Shown piece after piece: positions 7,112 to 14,636 of a stretch of DNA of 43,769 bases (the first letter of the stretch is position 1; each line of letters starts with the position of its first letter). The translations under genes and the position numbers were made by a program. The notes beneath the pieces are model-generated. The model was not told the origin of the DNA. It worked only from the letters and a program-made list of their open reading frames with translations, and searched no databases. The DNA is from VRUE01 sp040901495 (GTDB lineage Bacteria > Actinomycetota > Thermoleophilia > Solirubrobacterales > 70-9). The stretch lies in contig JBBDYO010000019.1 in assembly GCA_040901495.1 (NCBI GenBank), positions 1 to 43,769 of the forward strand. The letters are read 5' to 3'.

Positions 7112-9067
7112 CTAGGAGTGCTGAGGCTGTTCCGCGAGGATGGGCGCGACATCGTTGGCCCAGTCCTGAAGGAAGGCCTCGGTAGCGGCCACATCGAGGG
7201 GGCGGGCAAAGAGGAAGCCCTGCCCGCTGTCGCAGTCCTCGTCTTTGAGCAGGGAGAGCTCGTGCTGTTCCTCGATGCCCTCGGCGAAGGTCTCGATCGA
7301 GAGGGCCTTGCCGAGCTGCACGAGGGAGCGGATCAGCGTCTCGCCCTCCTGGTTGCTTTTCAGGCCCGAGATGAACGAGCGGTCGATCTTCAGCGCGTCG
7401 ACGGGAAACCGTTGCAGGTGTCCGAGGGATGAGTACCCGGTGCCGAAGTCATCGATCGCGATCCGCACGCCCAGCTGCTTGATCGCGGTAAGCCGCTGGG
7501 CGGTCTCCTCGGCGTTTCGCATAAGTGTCGTCTCGGTGACCTCGATCGTCAGCGCTTCAGGCTCGAGGCCGCTGTCCGAGAGCGCGCCTTCGATGTCGGC
7601 AGTGATCTGGTCGCTGTCGAGCTGTCGAGCGGAGACGTTGACGGCCATGCTGATCGGATAGCCGGCCTCTCGCCAGGTGGCACCCTGAGCACAGGCCTGA
7701 TCCAGGACCCACTTGCCGACTTCTGCGATCAACCCCGTTTCCTCGAGCAGCGGGATGAAGGTGTCGGGTTGGAGAACGCCGCGCTCCGGGTGCTCCCAGC
7801 GGATCAAGGCCTCCACTCCGGTGGGGCTCATGTCGCTCAGGTTGATCGTGGGCTGATAGGCGAGGAAGAACTCGTCCTTCTCAAGGGCTTCGCGCAGGTC
7901 CATCTCGAGTTCCATGCGGTTCTGAACGGTCTCCTGCATGCCGGCCTCGTACACGGCATAGCGATTCTTGCCGTCCCACTTGGCTCGGTACATCGCGATA
8001 TCGGCGTTGCGCAGGAGCTCCTCGGCCGAGGATCCCTCCGCCATCGCAATCCCGATGCTCGCTCTCGCGCTCACACGGGTCTTTTTGTCCGCGCCGAGAT
8101 TGAAGGGGTGCGCGAGCGCGTCGAGCAGGCGTTCGGCGACCAGCTCAGGGCCCGCCGCCAGCGAGAGCTCCTCGGAGATCACTACGAACTCGTCGCCGCC
8201 GAGGCGGCCCAGTGCGTCGGTATCGCGGGTCACGCCGTCGAGGCGCGCGGCGACCGCCTGCAGCAGTTCGTCGCCGGTTCCGTGACCGAACGTGTCGTTG
8301 ATGTCCTTGAAGTTGTCGAGGTCGATGAACAACGCCGCAGCCGGTGTTTGGCTACGGCGCGAGCGCGCCAGCATCTGCTCGGTACGGTCCAGGATCAAGG
8401 TGCGGTTGGGGAGGTCGGTCAGCGCGTCGTGGGTCGCCAGGAAGGCGAGCTCCTCTTCGCGCCGCGTCAGCTCCTCATCCGTCCGATGGCGCTCGGCCTC
8501 AAAGCACTCGCACATCCGCAACAGGCTGAACTCGAGACTGAGCTGCAGGATGTTCAAGGCACCGGAGAGCGCCTCGGGTGAGGTATTCAGCCTCGCGGCG
8601 CTCTCCTGCAGCACCTCGGCCATCGCGTTGCGCCACCAAAAGCAGCGCCAGGTCACCTCGTCCAGCGACGCCGCGCGGTGGACAGCAAGCTCGCCGAAGA
8701 TCTCCCAGGTTTCCCGCCCGGCCTCGATCGCGACCTCCATGCTCTCCCCGGCGATCCACCGGGCAACCGCGATCGTGGAGCTCCTGCTGATCCGCTCGAA
8801 GCTGTCCTGAACCACGGCGTCGACGTCGTGGCCCGGCCCGGTCGTCCGCTCGACGGTCAGCTCGAGCACATCCTCGACTCGCGTCTTCAGCACCTCGCCG
8901 AGACGGTGAAGATCCTCTACGGGCTCTCCTGTGAGAGCGCTCGGGGGCGCAGGCACTCGTATCGCATCCCTCTCCCCGCTCAAACGTTTAGCCGCCATCG
9001 CGCTGCAATCGGCACCCAGCGCCAAATACTTGAGGGAGACGGGCAAGAATCGATCCATAATGTCCAC
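7112..9067 (-). CDS. GGDEF-EAL c-di-GMP synthase/phosphodiesterase with helical sensor
   Basis: 651 residues. Residues about 50-190 form an all-helical domain (RVEDVLELTVERTT, RWIAGESMEVAIEAGRETWE) resembling RsbRD/PucR N-terminal sensory bundles. The GGDEF domain (about 200-370) has intact GGDEF at 290-294 and an RxxD inhibitory site at 281-284. The EAL domain (about 385-640) keeps E419-A-L, N477 in NVSARQL, E512, DD 539-540, K560, E596 and QG 616-617, so the phosphodiesterase centre looks complete. No membrane helix, so cytoplasmic. It lies 69 bp downstream of the GAF-GGDEF-EAL gene and is probably the third gene of the H-NOX operon. ATG at 9067; MDRF at 9058 is an alternative. Confidence 0.92.
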   Translation of the reverse strand: MDIMDRFLPVSLKYLALGADCSAMAAKRLSGERDAIRVPAPPSALTGEPVEDLHRLGEVLKTRVEDVLELTVERTTGPGHDVDAVVQDSFERISRSSTIAVARWIAGESMEVAIEAGRETWEIFGELAVHRAASLDEVTWRCFWWRNAMAEVLQESAARLNTSPEALSGALNILQLSLEFSLLRMCECFEAERHRTDEELTRREEELAFLATHDALTDLPNRTLILDRTEQMLARSRRSQTPAAALFIDLDNFKDINDTFGHGTGDELLQAVAARLDGVTRDTDALGRLGGDEFVVISEELSLAAGPELVAERLLDALAHPFNLGADKKTRVSARASIGIAMAEGSSAEELLRNADIAMYRAKWDGKNRYAVYEAGMQETVQNRMELEMDLREALEKDEFFLAYQPTINLSDMSPTGVEALIRWEHPERGVLQPDTFIPLLEETGLIAEVGKWVLDQACAQGATWREAGYPISMAVNVSARQLDSDQITADIEGALSDSGLEPEALTIEVTETTLMRNAEETAQRLTAIKQLGVRIAIDDFGTGYSSLGHLQRFPVDALKIDRSFISGLKSNQEGETLIRSLVQLGKALSIETFAEGIEEQHELSLLKDEDCDSGQGFLFARPLDVAATEAFLQDWANDVAPILAEQPQHS

Positions 9068-9136
9068 CGTCCGAGGTCGGAGCAGCCCTCGACCTCGACC
9101 CCAGCCGAACCGACGCTTCCCTAGAGGCGAGTGTCC

Positions 9137-11116
9137 CTACTGCGCTGTGTCGCGATGCGGGCCGGATTTGAGCTCGCGGTTGACCAGCGCTTCCAGCTCA
9201 GCGGCAGGCATGGGATGGGCGAAGTGGTAGCCCTGGGCCAGCTCGCAGCCCAGCTCCGAGGCCAAGAGCGCCTGCTCCTCACTCTCCGCCCCCTCCGCGA
9301 CGACATCCAGCCCCAGCGCCGTCGCCATGCCGACAATCGCTCTGACTATTACCTTGGCCTCCTGCTCGGTGCGCAACCCGCGGATGAAGGAGCCGTCGAT
9401 CTTGATCGTGTCGATCGGGAGCTGACGGATGTGGTTGAGCGACGAGTACCCGGTACCGAAATCGTCGAGCAGTACGCGCACGCCGAGCGCGCGCAGCTTC
9501 GCCAGCGTGGCTGACGGAAGCGTCCCGCACGATACGGCGGCGCTCTCGGTCAACTCAAGTGCCAGGTCGCTCGGCGCGCACCCGGTTTCCACCAGGATCT
9601 GCTCGATCACCTCCGCCAGCTCGGGGATGGCGAGCTGCCGGGCCGAGAGGTTGACGGCGATCGGAGTCGGCGCTTTGGCACCGAGGTGCGCCCGCCAGCT
9701 GACCGCCTGCCGGCACGCTTCACGCAAGACCCACGCGCCTATCGGGATGATCTGGCCGCTCTCCTCGGCGATCGGGATGAACTCCCCCGGATCGATCAAA
9801 CCATGCTCGGGATGATGCCAGCGCAGCAGCGCCTCGACCGCCCTGATCTTGCCGCTGTTGAGCGCGACGATCGGCTGAAAGTGCAGCTCCAGCTCATCTC
9901 GCTCTAGGGCACGACTCAGCGCCTGCTCGGTCTGCGCTCGACGGAGTGCTCGCTCTCGCATTTCATCGTCGCAGAGCTCATAGCGGCCTCTGCCTTGCTC
10001 CTTCGCCCGGTACATGGCGGAGTCGGCGTCCCGCATCAGGGCGTCGGCGTCCGCTTTGCCGCCGCCGATCGCCACTCCGATGCTCGCGTTCACGATGTGC
10101 TCGCTTCCACCCAGGGTGAAGGGGTCTCCGAAAACCCGCTGCAGGCGCTCCGCGAGCCTCACCGCCTCCTGCTCGCCGCTGAGTTCCTCGCAGAGGATGA
10201 CGAACTCGTCACCGCCCAGGCGGGCAATCGTGTCGGCTGGTCGCAGCACGGACCGCAACCGCTCGGCGGCCTGCCCGAGCAACTCGTCGCCGACGCCATG
10301 GCCGAAGGTGTCGTTGACAGACTTGAAGCGATCGAGGTCGATGAAGCAGACGGCGATCGAGGTTTTGGCACGCCGCCGGCGCGTCAGGGCATGGCTGAGT
10401 CGATCCTGGAAGAGGACCCGGTTCGGCAGGCCGGTGAGAGCGTCGTGGGTAGCCTGGTGGGCGATTCGTTCCTGAGCGCGGGTGCGCTCGATGAGCCTGC
10501 CGAGCTGGGTCCCGATCTGGTTCATCAGGTGCAGCACTCCGGCATCGAGTTTCATCGCCCTGTAGGTAAAGAACTCCAACACTCCCTCTGCCTGCGAGCC
10601 GACCAGGATTGGAAGGGCGAAGGCGGCGCGGAGGCCCACCGCCCGAGCCACCGATGCGCGAGGGAAGTTCGAGTCCTCCGTCACGTCCTCGATCCAAGCG
10701 GGGCGTCCACTCTCCAGCACGCGGCCCGGTAGCCCCTTTCCAAGGGCGAGCGAGACAGCCTCGGTTGCGCGGCGGAAGGGTTGGATGCGGTCAGGGTCAT
10801 CGACCTGCCAGATCGCCGTGGGTTCCACTTCCTCGCCGCTCGGGGCGCGCAGGTAAGCGTGACCGATCGGGAAGCCGGTGTGCTCACAGACTCGGCGGAT
10901 CGTCAACTGCATCACGTCGTTCAGATTCGTCGCCTCGTTGGCAGCGGTGGCGATCCCCTCGAGCAGGGCGAGTTCCTGCTGGCGCTCGAACAGGGCCCGG
11001 GTGGCTCCCTCGGAGATCTGCTCTGCTTCCCGGCGCGCGCTCCGCTCACGCTCAAGGCGCCTGCGAAGGCGCTCCTCGCGATCGTTGAGTGCGGTGGTGG
11101 ACGGCGTCATCGTCAA
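9137..11116 (-). CDS. GAF-GGDEF-EAL c-di-GMP signalling protein
   Basis: 659 residues. A coiled coil (about 10-50) leads into a GAF domain (about 50-210; ALLEGIATAANEATNLNDVM, GKGLPGRVLESGRPAWIEDV). The GGDEF domain (about 220-385) has intact GGDEF at 301-305 and an RPAD inhibitory site at 292-295. The EAL domain (about 395-650) has E428-A-L plus NLSARQL, ELTES, LDDFGTGYSSL, IKIDGSF and AEGAE motifs. Both catalytic activities look intact, so output direction cannot be predicted. The ATG overlaps the stop of the H-NOX gene (ATGA), implying coupled translation. H-NOX proteins regulate such bifunctional enzymes in Shewanella and Legionella, so NO control of this protein is the likely arrangement. 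Confidence 0.93.
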   Translation of the reverse strand: MTMTPSTTALNDREERLRRRLERERSARREAEQISEGATRALFERQQELALLEGIATAANEATNLNDVMQLTIRRVCEHTGFPIGHAYLRAPSGEEVEPTAIWQVDDPDRIQPFRRATEAVSLALGKGLPGRVLESGRPAWIEDVTEDSNFPRASVARAVGLRAAFALPILVGSQAEGVLEFFTYRAMKLDAGVLHLMNQIGTQLGRLIERTRAQERIAHQATHDALTGLPNRVLFQDRLSHALTRRRRAKTSIAVCFIDLDRFKSVNDTFGHGVGDELLGQAAERLRSVLRPADTIARLGGDEFVILCEELSGEQEAVRLAERLQRVFGDPFTLGGSEHIVNASIGVAIGGGKADADALMRDADSAMYRAKEQGRGRYELCDDEMRERALRRAQTEQALSRALERDELELHFQPIVALNSGKIRAVEALLRWHHPEHGLIDPGEFIPIAEESGQIIPIGAWVLREACRQAVSWRAHLGAKAPTPIAVNLSARQLAIPELAEVIEQILVETGCAPSDLALELTESAAVSCGTLPSATLAKLRALGVRVLLDDFGTGYSSLNHIRQLPIDTIKIDGSFIRGLRTEQEAKVIVRAIVGMATALGLDVVAEGAESEEQALLASELGCELAQGYHFAHPMPAAELEALVNRELKSGPHRDTAQ

Positions 11117-11649
11117 GTCACGCTGATCTCAAGGCGACACCGCTCATCCCCACGGTTCATGCAGGTGGGTTGGTTGATGGTCACCTCCTCCCCGAAGACG
11201 TCCCCGGCACCCAGCAGCAGGCCCTCGGCGAAAGCACACAGCTTCCTTGACGAGGAGTAGCCCATCACCAGGACGTCGTCGTAAGAAGTGTCGAAATCGA
11301 ACACCGGGACGTCTGCGCCCGGGTACAGCTTGCGCACTTCGGGATGGATGATCTCGTTCAGTGTCAGGACAAAGGGCAGGGTCGAGTCGTGTGGAGCAAA
11401 GAAGTTCGGGTACTGCCGCTTGAAGAGCGGCGTCGCGTTGCGCCCGAACCAGCGCACGACATCTTCCGCTGGCAACTCGAGGCGCTCCGAGGCGGCAGCC
11501 ACCAACCGCATCAGGTCCTCATCGGCGTAGTTGCCCAGTGAGGTGTAGGAGCCGTCCAGCGCAGCGTCGTCGAGCAGGTCGTCCCAAACGTCCTCGCCGT
11601 ACTCCGCGGCGACAATCTCCTCCAGCAGGTTGAAGACGATTCCCTTCAC
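11113..11649 (-). CDS. H-NOX (heme-nitric oxide binding) sensor protein
   Basis: 178 residues from the GTG at 11649; AGGAGG 6 nt upstream fixes this start, although the frame is open to 11757. It gives MKGIVFNLLEEIV, the canonical H-NOX opening. Conserved residues fall at textbook positions: proximal heme ligand H102 (EIIHPEVRKLYPGADVP), P115, and the propionate-binding YxSxR motif at Y131, S133, R135. Position 140 is Phe, not the Tyr that stabilises O2 in thermophile H-NOX, predicting an NO-selective ferrous heme. C138, C163 and C171 match most of the zinc/thiol cluster known in Vibrio and Shewanella homologues. First gene of the operon with two GGDEF-EAL proteins. Confidence 0.95.
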   Translation of the reverse strand: MKGIVFNLLEEIVAAEYGEDVWDDLLDDAALDGSYTSLGNYADEDLMRLVAAASERLELPAEDVVRWFGRNATPLFKRQYPNFFAPHDSTLPFVLTLNEIIHPEVRKLYPGADVPVFDFDTSYDDVLVMGYSSSRKLCAFAEGLLLGAGDVFGEEVTINQPTCMNRGDERCRLEISVT

Positions 11650-11655
11650 AGTAAG

Positions 11656-11661
11656 CCTCCT
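11656..11661 (-). promoter_or_regulatory. Ribosome binding site deciding the H-NOX start
   Basis: Perfect AGGAGG on the minus strand, 6 nt before the GTG at 11649. It rules out the longer ORF beginning at 11757. Confidence 0.85.
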
Positions 11662-11732
11662 GTTTGCCCGCTCTTTTATCGGCAGGACTTGAGGCTGCAT
11701 TGAGACCTGCGATGAATGTACGAGTGCTTCCG

Positions 11733-11749
11733 ATCCCCGAAGCGGGGGT
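11733..11749 (-). terminator. Small GC hairpin between genes
   Basis: ACCCCCG and CGGGGAT arms form a stem of five GC pairs extended by a wobble and an A-T pair, with a 3-nt loop. It sits just after the stop of the 103-residue gene and 84 nt before the H-NOX start. No T tract follows, so it may be a weak terminator or an mRNA structure. Confidence 0.35.
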
Positions 11750-11757
11750 TCATTCAC

Positions 11758-12069
11758 CTAGCCAGCAAACGCTCTGGCTAGCTCATCCGCGATCGCCTGC
11801 CCGTCTTCGGGTGCGGAGATCGAGAGCAGCAGCTTGTCGCCATCCTCGGTCAGCGAGAGATCGAGGAACGCGCAGCACTCGGCCTCCGCGGCAACAATCT
11901 CTTCGAGCCTGTGTCGGGTGGCCGGATCGGCGCGGAAATGAAGCCGGTGACGATTCCCGTCGGCGTCACGAGAGATCAAGCCATCGGCGCCGACCTGGGC
12001 GATCATGGCAATCCGCTGCTCCAGCTCGCCCGCACCCAGTGAGCAGGCGATTGGCTTCGCGTCGGTCAT
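11758..12069 (-). CDS. Small conserved protein with an ECCxF motif
   Basis: 103 residues from the ATG at 12069; a TTG at 12078 is less likely. It belongs to a small actinobacterial family I recognise by pattern (ACSLGAGELEQRIAMIAQVG, HLHFRADPATRHRLEEIVAAEAECCAFLDLSLTE-type order). The hallmark is E-x-CC-x-F at about residues 65-70, a pair of adjacent cysteines next to acidic residues. That might bind metal or take part in thiol chemistry. Homologues are often next to metal-responsive genes, but nothing here confirms that. It lies upstream of the H-NOX operon, separated by 108 nt and a hairpin. Confidence 0.65.
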   Translation of the reverse strand: MTDAKPIACSLGAGELEQRIAMIAQVGADGLISRDADGNRHRLHFRADPATRHRLEEIVAAEAECCAFLDLSLTEDGDKLLLSISAPEDGQAIADELARAFAG

Positions 12070-12181
12070 CTTGCTCAAGATGGTCCCATATCGATGGTGG
12101 GTTACCCGCCGGAAAGTCGGAGCTCAGCCACCTTCCCCGAGCCGCTCGTGCAGGCGGCTCTTGGCCTCGGGCCATTCGGAG

Positions 12182-12712
12182 CTAAGCAACGAGTAGTGAA
12201 CGCTGTCGCGCCAGCTGCCATCCCGACGGCGCAATCTCGTGGCGGTGGACGCCCTCTTTGACCGCCCCGAGCTTTTCGATCGCTCGCTGGGAGCGCTCGT
12301 TGAGGATGTCGGTGCGGAAGACGACGCGCTCGAGCTCCAGGATCTCGAAGGCGTGGGTCATCAGTAACAGCTTCGCCTCGGCGTTGTGGTCGGCTCCCCA
12401 TAGGGAGCGGCTGAGCCACGTCGAGCCGATCTCCACGCTCGCGTTGTGGGCATCGAAGTCCCAGTAGGAGGTGGAGCCGACCACCCCGCCGTCCCCCGCG
12501 CTGAGGATCGCGAAGGGAAAGCGACGGTGGGCGTTTCTGTCCTCGAGGGCGGCGTCGATCCAGGCGCCCGCCTGGTCGAGGTCCGCCGGTCGCCCATACG
12601 GAAGCCAGGCGAAGACCTCATCGGCATCCGCGGCGGCCAGCAGGCCGGCGGCGTGGTCGGCACACAACGGCTCGGCCGCCACCAAATCGCCACTGAGCTC
12701 TACCGGCTCCAT
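12182..12712 (-). CDS. GNAT acetyltransferase, C-terminus altered by frameshift
   Basis: 176 residues from the ATG at 12712. RimJ/RimL-type GNAT: VELSGDLVAAEPLCADHA, FPFAILSAGDGGVVGSTSYWDFD, ASVEIGSTWLSRSLWGADHNAEAKLLLMTHAFEIL-like acetyl-CoA region, and RTDILNERSQRAIEKLGAVKEG. After VHRH the frame reads into a short unrelated tail and stops at 12182. One base over (after removing one base near 12238) the expected family ending continues: RLRRRDGSWRDSVHYSLLSSEW and on to a stop at 12124. So a single-base insertion has replaced the last 37 or so residues, part of the acceptor-side fold. The protein may be impaired, or this is a sequence error. Confidence 0.8.
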   Translation of the reverse strand: MEPVELSGDLVAAEPLCADHAAGLLAAADADEVFAWLPYGRPADLDQAGAWIDAALEDRNAHRRFPFAILSAGDGGVVGSTSYWDFDAHNASVEIGSTWLSRSLWGADHNAEAKLLLMTHAFEILELERVVFRTDILNERSQRAIEKLGAVKEGVHRHEIAPSGWQLARQRSLLVA

Positions 12713-12747
12713 CGGGTGCACAGCACGATCCTGCCAGGAACGGAGGG

Positions 12748-12753
12748 TAGGGT
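12748..12753 (+). promoter_or_regulatory. TANNNT -10 box, leaderless type (HAD gene)
   Basis: TAGGGT ends exactly 6 nt before the ATG at 12760. This spacing would place the transcription start at the start codon. Confidence 0.5.
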
Positions 12754-12759
12754 GGCCGC

Positions 12760-13545
12760 ATGAAGCGGGCTCTGCTGTTCGACCTCGATGAGACGCTGAT
12801 GGTCGAGGAGCCGGCGGCGGTGGCCGCCTTCGCTGCAACGGCGGAGTTCGGGGCGGCGAACCGCCACCTCGATCCCAAAGCACTCGGCGAAGGTGCTCGC
12901 TTGCGAGCGCGAGAGCTGTGGTACGCAGCGCCTACCCATGAGTACTGCATGCGGGTTGGGATCAGCTCGTGGGAGGGCCTCTGGTGTCGGTTCGAAGGCG
13001 ATGGAGCCGATGTGCGGGCGCTTCGCGAATGGTCTCCGACCTACCGGCGCGAAGCGTGGCGGCTCGCGCTTTCCGACCAGGGAGTCGACGACGCTCGGCT
13101 TGCGGAGGAGCTGGCTGAGCGGTTCGGGGTCGAGCGCCGTAGTCGGCACGAGGTGTTTCCCGATGTCGCGGGCGCCCTGGCCCAGCTGAAGGAGTCGCAC
13201 TCACTGGCACTGGTCACCAATGGGGCGGCTTGCCTTCAGCGCGAGAAGCTCGCGGCCTCTGGCTTGAGCGGTTACTTCGAGGCTGTCGTCGTATCCGCCG
13301 ACTTGGGTGTGGCCAAGCCGGATACCACCGTCTTCGAGCACGCGCTGCAGCAACTCGACGCCGACAACAGCCGGGCAGTGATGGTGGGCGACAGCATCCG
13401 CAAGGACGTGGACGGGGCCCTCGCAGCAGGGCTTGGAGCGGTATGGGTCAATCGCAACAGGCGCTCTGCTCCAGCGGATCGCGTGGACCTGGTGGAGATA
13501 TCGACACTGAGCGACCTACCGAGCGCATTGGAAAGGCTCGGATAG
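12760..13545 (+). CDS. HAD-superfamily hydrolase (HAD-IA)
   Basis: 261 residues. Haloacid-dehalogenase phosphatase with all four motifs: DLDET at D8/D10 (nucleophile and acid/base), ALVTNGAA (motif II Thr), the lysine of GVAKPDTTVFEHAL (motif III), and VMVGDSIRKDVDGA (motif IV Asp pair). A helical C1 cap fills about residues 20-95. The layout resembles YjjG/GPH-type nucleotide or phosphoglycolate phosphatases, but the substrate cannot be told. Divergent from the GNAT gene across 47 bp that contain a leaderless-type -10 box. Confidence 0.88.
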   Translation: MKRALLFDLDETLMVEEPAAVAAFAATAEFGAANRHLDPKALGEGARLRARELWYAAPTHEYCMRVGISSWEGLWCRFEGDGADVRALREWSPTYRREAWRLALSDQGVDDARLAEELAERFGVERRSRHEVFPDVAGALAQLKESHSLALVTNGAACLQREKLAASGLSGYFEAVVVSADLGVAKPDTTVFEHALQQLDADNSRAVMVGDSIRKDVDGALAAGLGAVWVNRNRRSAPADRVDLVEISTLSDLPSALERLG

Positions 13546-13549
13546 TCGG

Positions 13550-13798
13550 TCAGCGGCGGTGCGTCGGCCCCTCCTCTGTCGAGTCGACTACTCCCGACAC
13601 CAGGTAGGTGGCCGAGCCGACTTCGGCCCCCGATGGAAATGTGATGCCACTTGGGAAAGGCCCGGTGACGACTTGGCGCTCGCCCAGTAGCGTCGAGGTC
13701 TCGGGGTCGAAGATCAACTCGTGCTTGATCGCGCGCCTCTCGTCTGCGTAGGAGATCCCAATGCCGGTGCGGCCGGCTGGGTCTTGGACCTCGCCCAA
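13550..13798 (-). pseudogene. C-terminal remnant of a CU044_5270-like protein
   Basis: An 82-codon frame opening with TTG right after a stop. The text (AGRTGIGISYADERRAIKHELIFDPETSTLLGERQVV, then SATYLVSGVVDST in order) matches my recollection of the final 70 residues of CU044_5270-type secreted or membrane proteins, normally about 300 residues long and linked to sigma-factor genes. No N-terminal part lies upstream. Most likely a leftover fragment. Identification is by pattern memory only. Confidence 0.5.
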
Positions 13799-13936
13799 AA
13801 ATGATTAGGCAAGCGCGCTAAATATGTCAATGGGCACTCCCTCCCCGCATAAAGCAGCTTCGAATTGTGGAAATCACGCAGGCAGATCCCCGGATTACCC
13901 TGATGAATAGGGATCGGATGGTGCTGTCATAGGGCA

Positions 13937-14287
13937 ATGAACATCCTGGTCATAGTCAACGACCAGCCCTACAGCAGCGAGCGCCCCTACAACGCCCTGC
14001 GCCTCGCTACCGAGCTGAGCGAGCGCGAGGGAATCGAGATGCGGATCTTCCTGTTCGGCGACGCGGTCATGTGCGCCATCGCGGGGCAGCACCTCCCCGC
14101 CGGGCACTACCACCGCCTCGATCACATGCTCAACCCGCTGGTCCACCGCGGCGAGGTTGCCTGCTGCGGAACCTGCATGGACGCGCGCGGCCTCGAGGAG
14201 GAAACCCTGATCGAGGGCGCTCGGCGCTCCAAGGTCGAGGAGCTGGCGGACTGGGCGCTGTGGGCTGAGAAAACGCTGACGTTCTGA
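13937..14287 (+). CDS. DsrE/DsrF-like sulfur-relay family protein
   Basis: 116 residues, a single DsrE-like alpha/beta domain: MNILVIVNDQPYSSERPYNALRLA at the N-terminus (Rossmann-like beta strand and loop), RIFLFGDAVMCAI, then the cysteine segment VACCGTCMDARG at about residues 74-85. In DsrE/TusD proteins the cysteine of this region carries persulfide sulfur. Three Cys (CCGTC) in this loop support a thiol or sulfur-transfer role. The upstream region (13799-13936) is noticeably more AT-rich than the rest. Stands 40 bp before the acidic small protein. Confidence 0.85.
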   Translation: MNILVIVNDQPYSSERPYNALRLATELSEREGIEMRIFLFGDAVMCAIAGQHLPAGHYHRLDHMLNPLVHRGEVACCGTCMDARGLEEETLIEGARRSKVEELADWALWAEKTLTF

Positions 14288-14327
14288 GCTGCGTTTTAGC
14301 GACGGTCTGAACGGGCAGTCTGAAGAT

Positions 14328-14636
14328 GTGGCTGACGAGCGTGACGAGATAGTCCTCCGCGAAGAGGAAGAAGCAGCGGCCGCGGAAGCTGGGCAGATCG
14401 GTGGCCGCAGCGGCATGGAGGGAATGGATGAGGCCGAGCGCGCCTCAGCCGAGCACGGCGGCGGCGAGGCGGAGGGCTTCGAGGAATCCGAAAAGCTCCT
14501 CAAAGAGCAAGCCAGCCACGGCGGCCCCGCCGTCGATCCGCTCCGTAACGCCCCAGCGACGGAGGAGGAGCAGGACCATGCCGTCTACGGGGAAGCCGAC
14601 GAAGTCGACCCTCCCGAAGCGGACCGAGGAGCGTGA
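14328..14636 (+). CDS. Acidic low-complexity hypothetical protein
   Basis: 102 residues from GTG at 14328, rich in Glu, Asp, Ala and Gly and with almost no hydrophobic core, so probably disordered. Recognisable pieces are EAEGFEESEKLLKEQASHG and AVYGEADEVDPPE, a pattern I associate with small proteins of Solirubrobacterales genomes; no function is known. The stop overlaps the GTG of the next gene (GTGA), so the two are coupled and probably act together. A GTTT...GGGCAG pair at 14293-14317 resembles a weak SigB/SigF-type promoter. Confidence 0.6.
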   Translation: MADERDEIVLREEEEAAAAEAGQIGGRSGMEGMDEAERASAEHGGGEAEGFEESEKLLKEQASHGGPAVDPLRNAPATEEEQDHAVYGEADEVDPPEADRGA

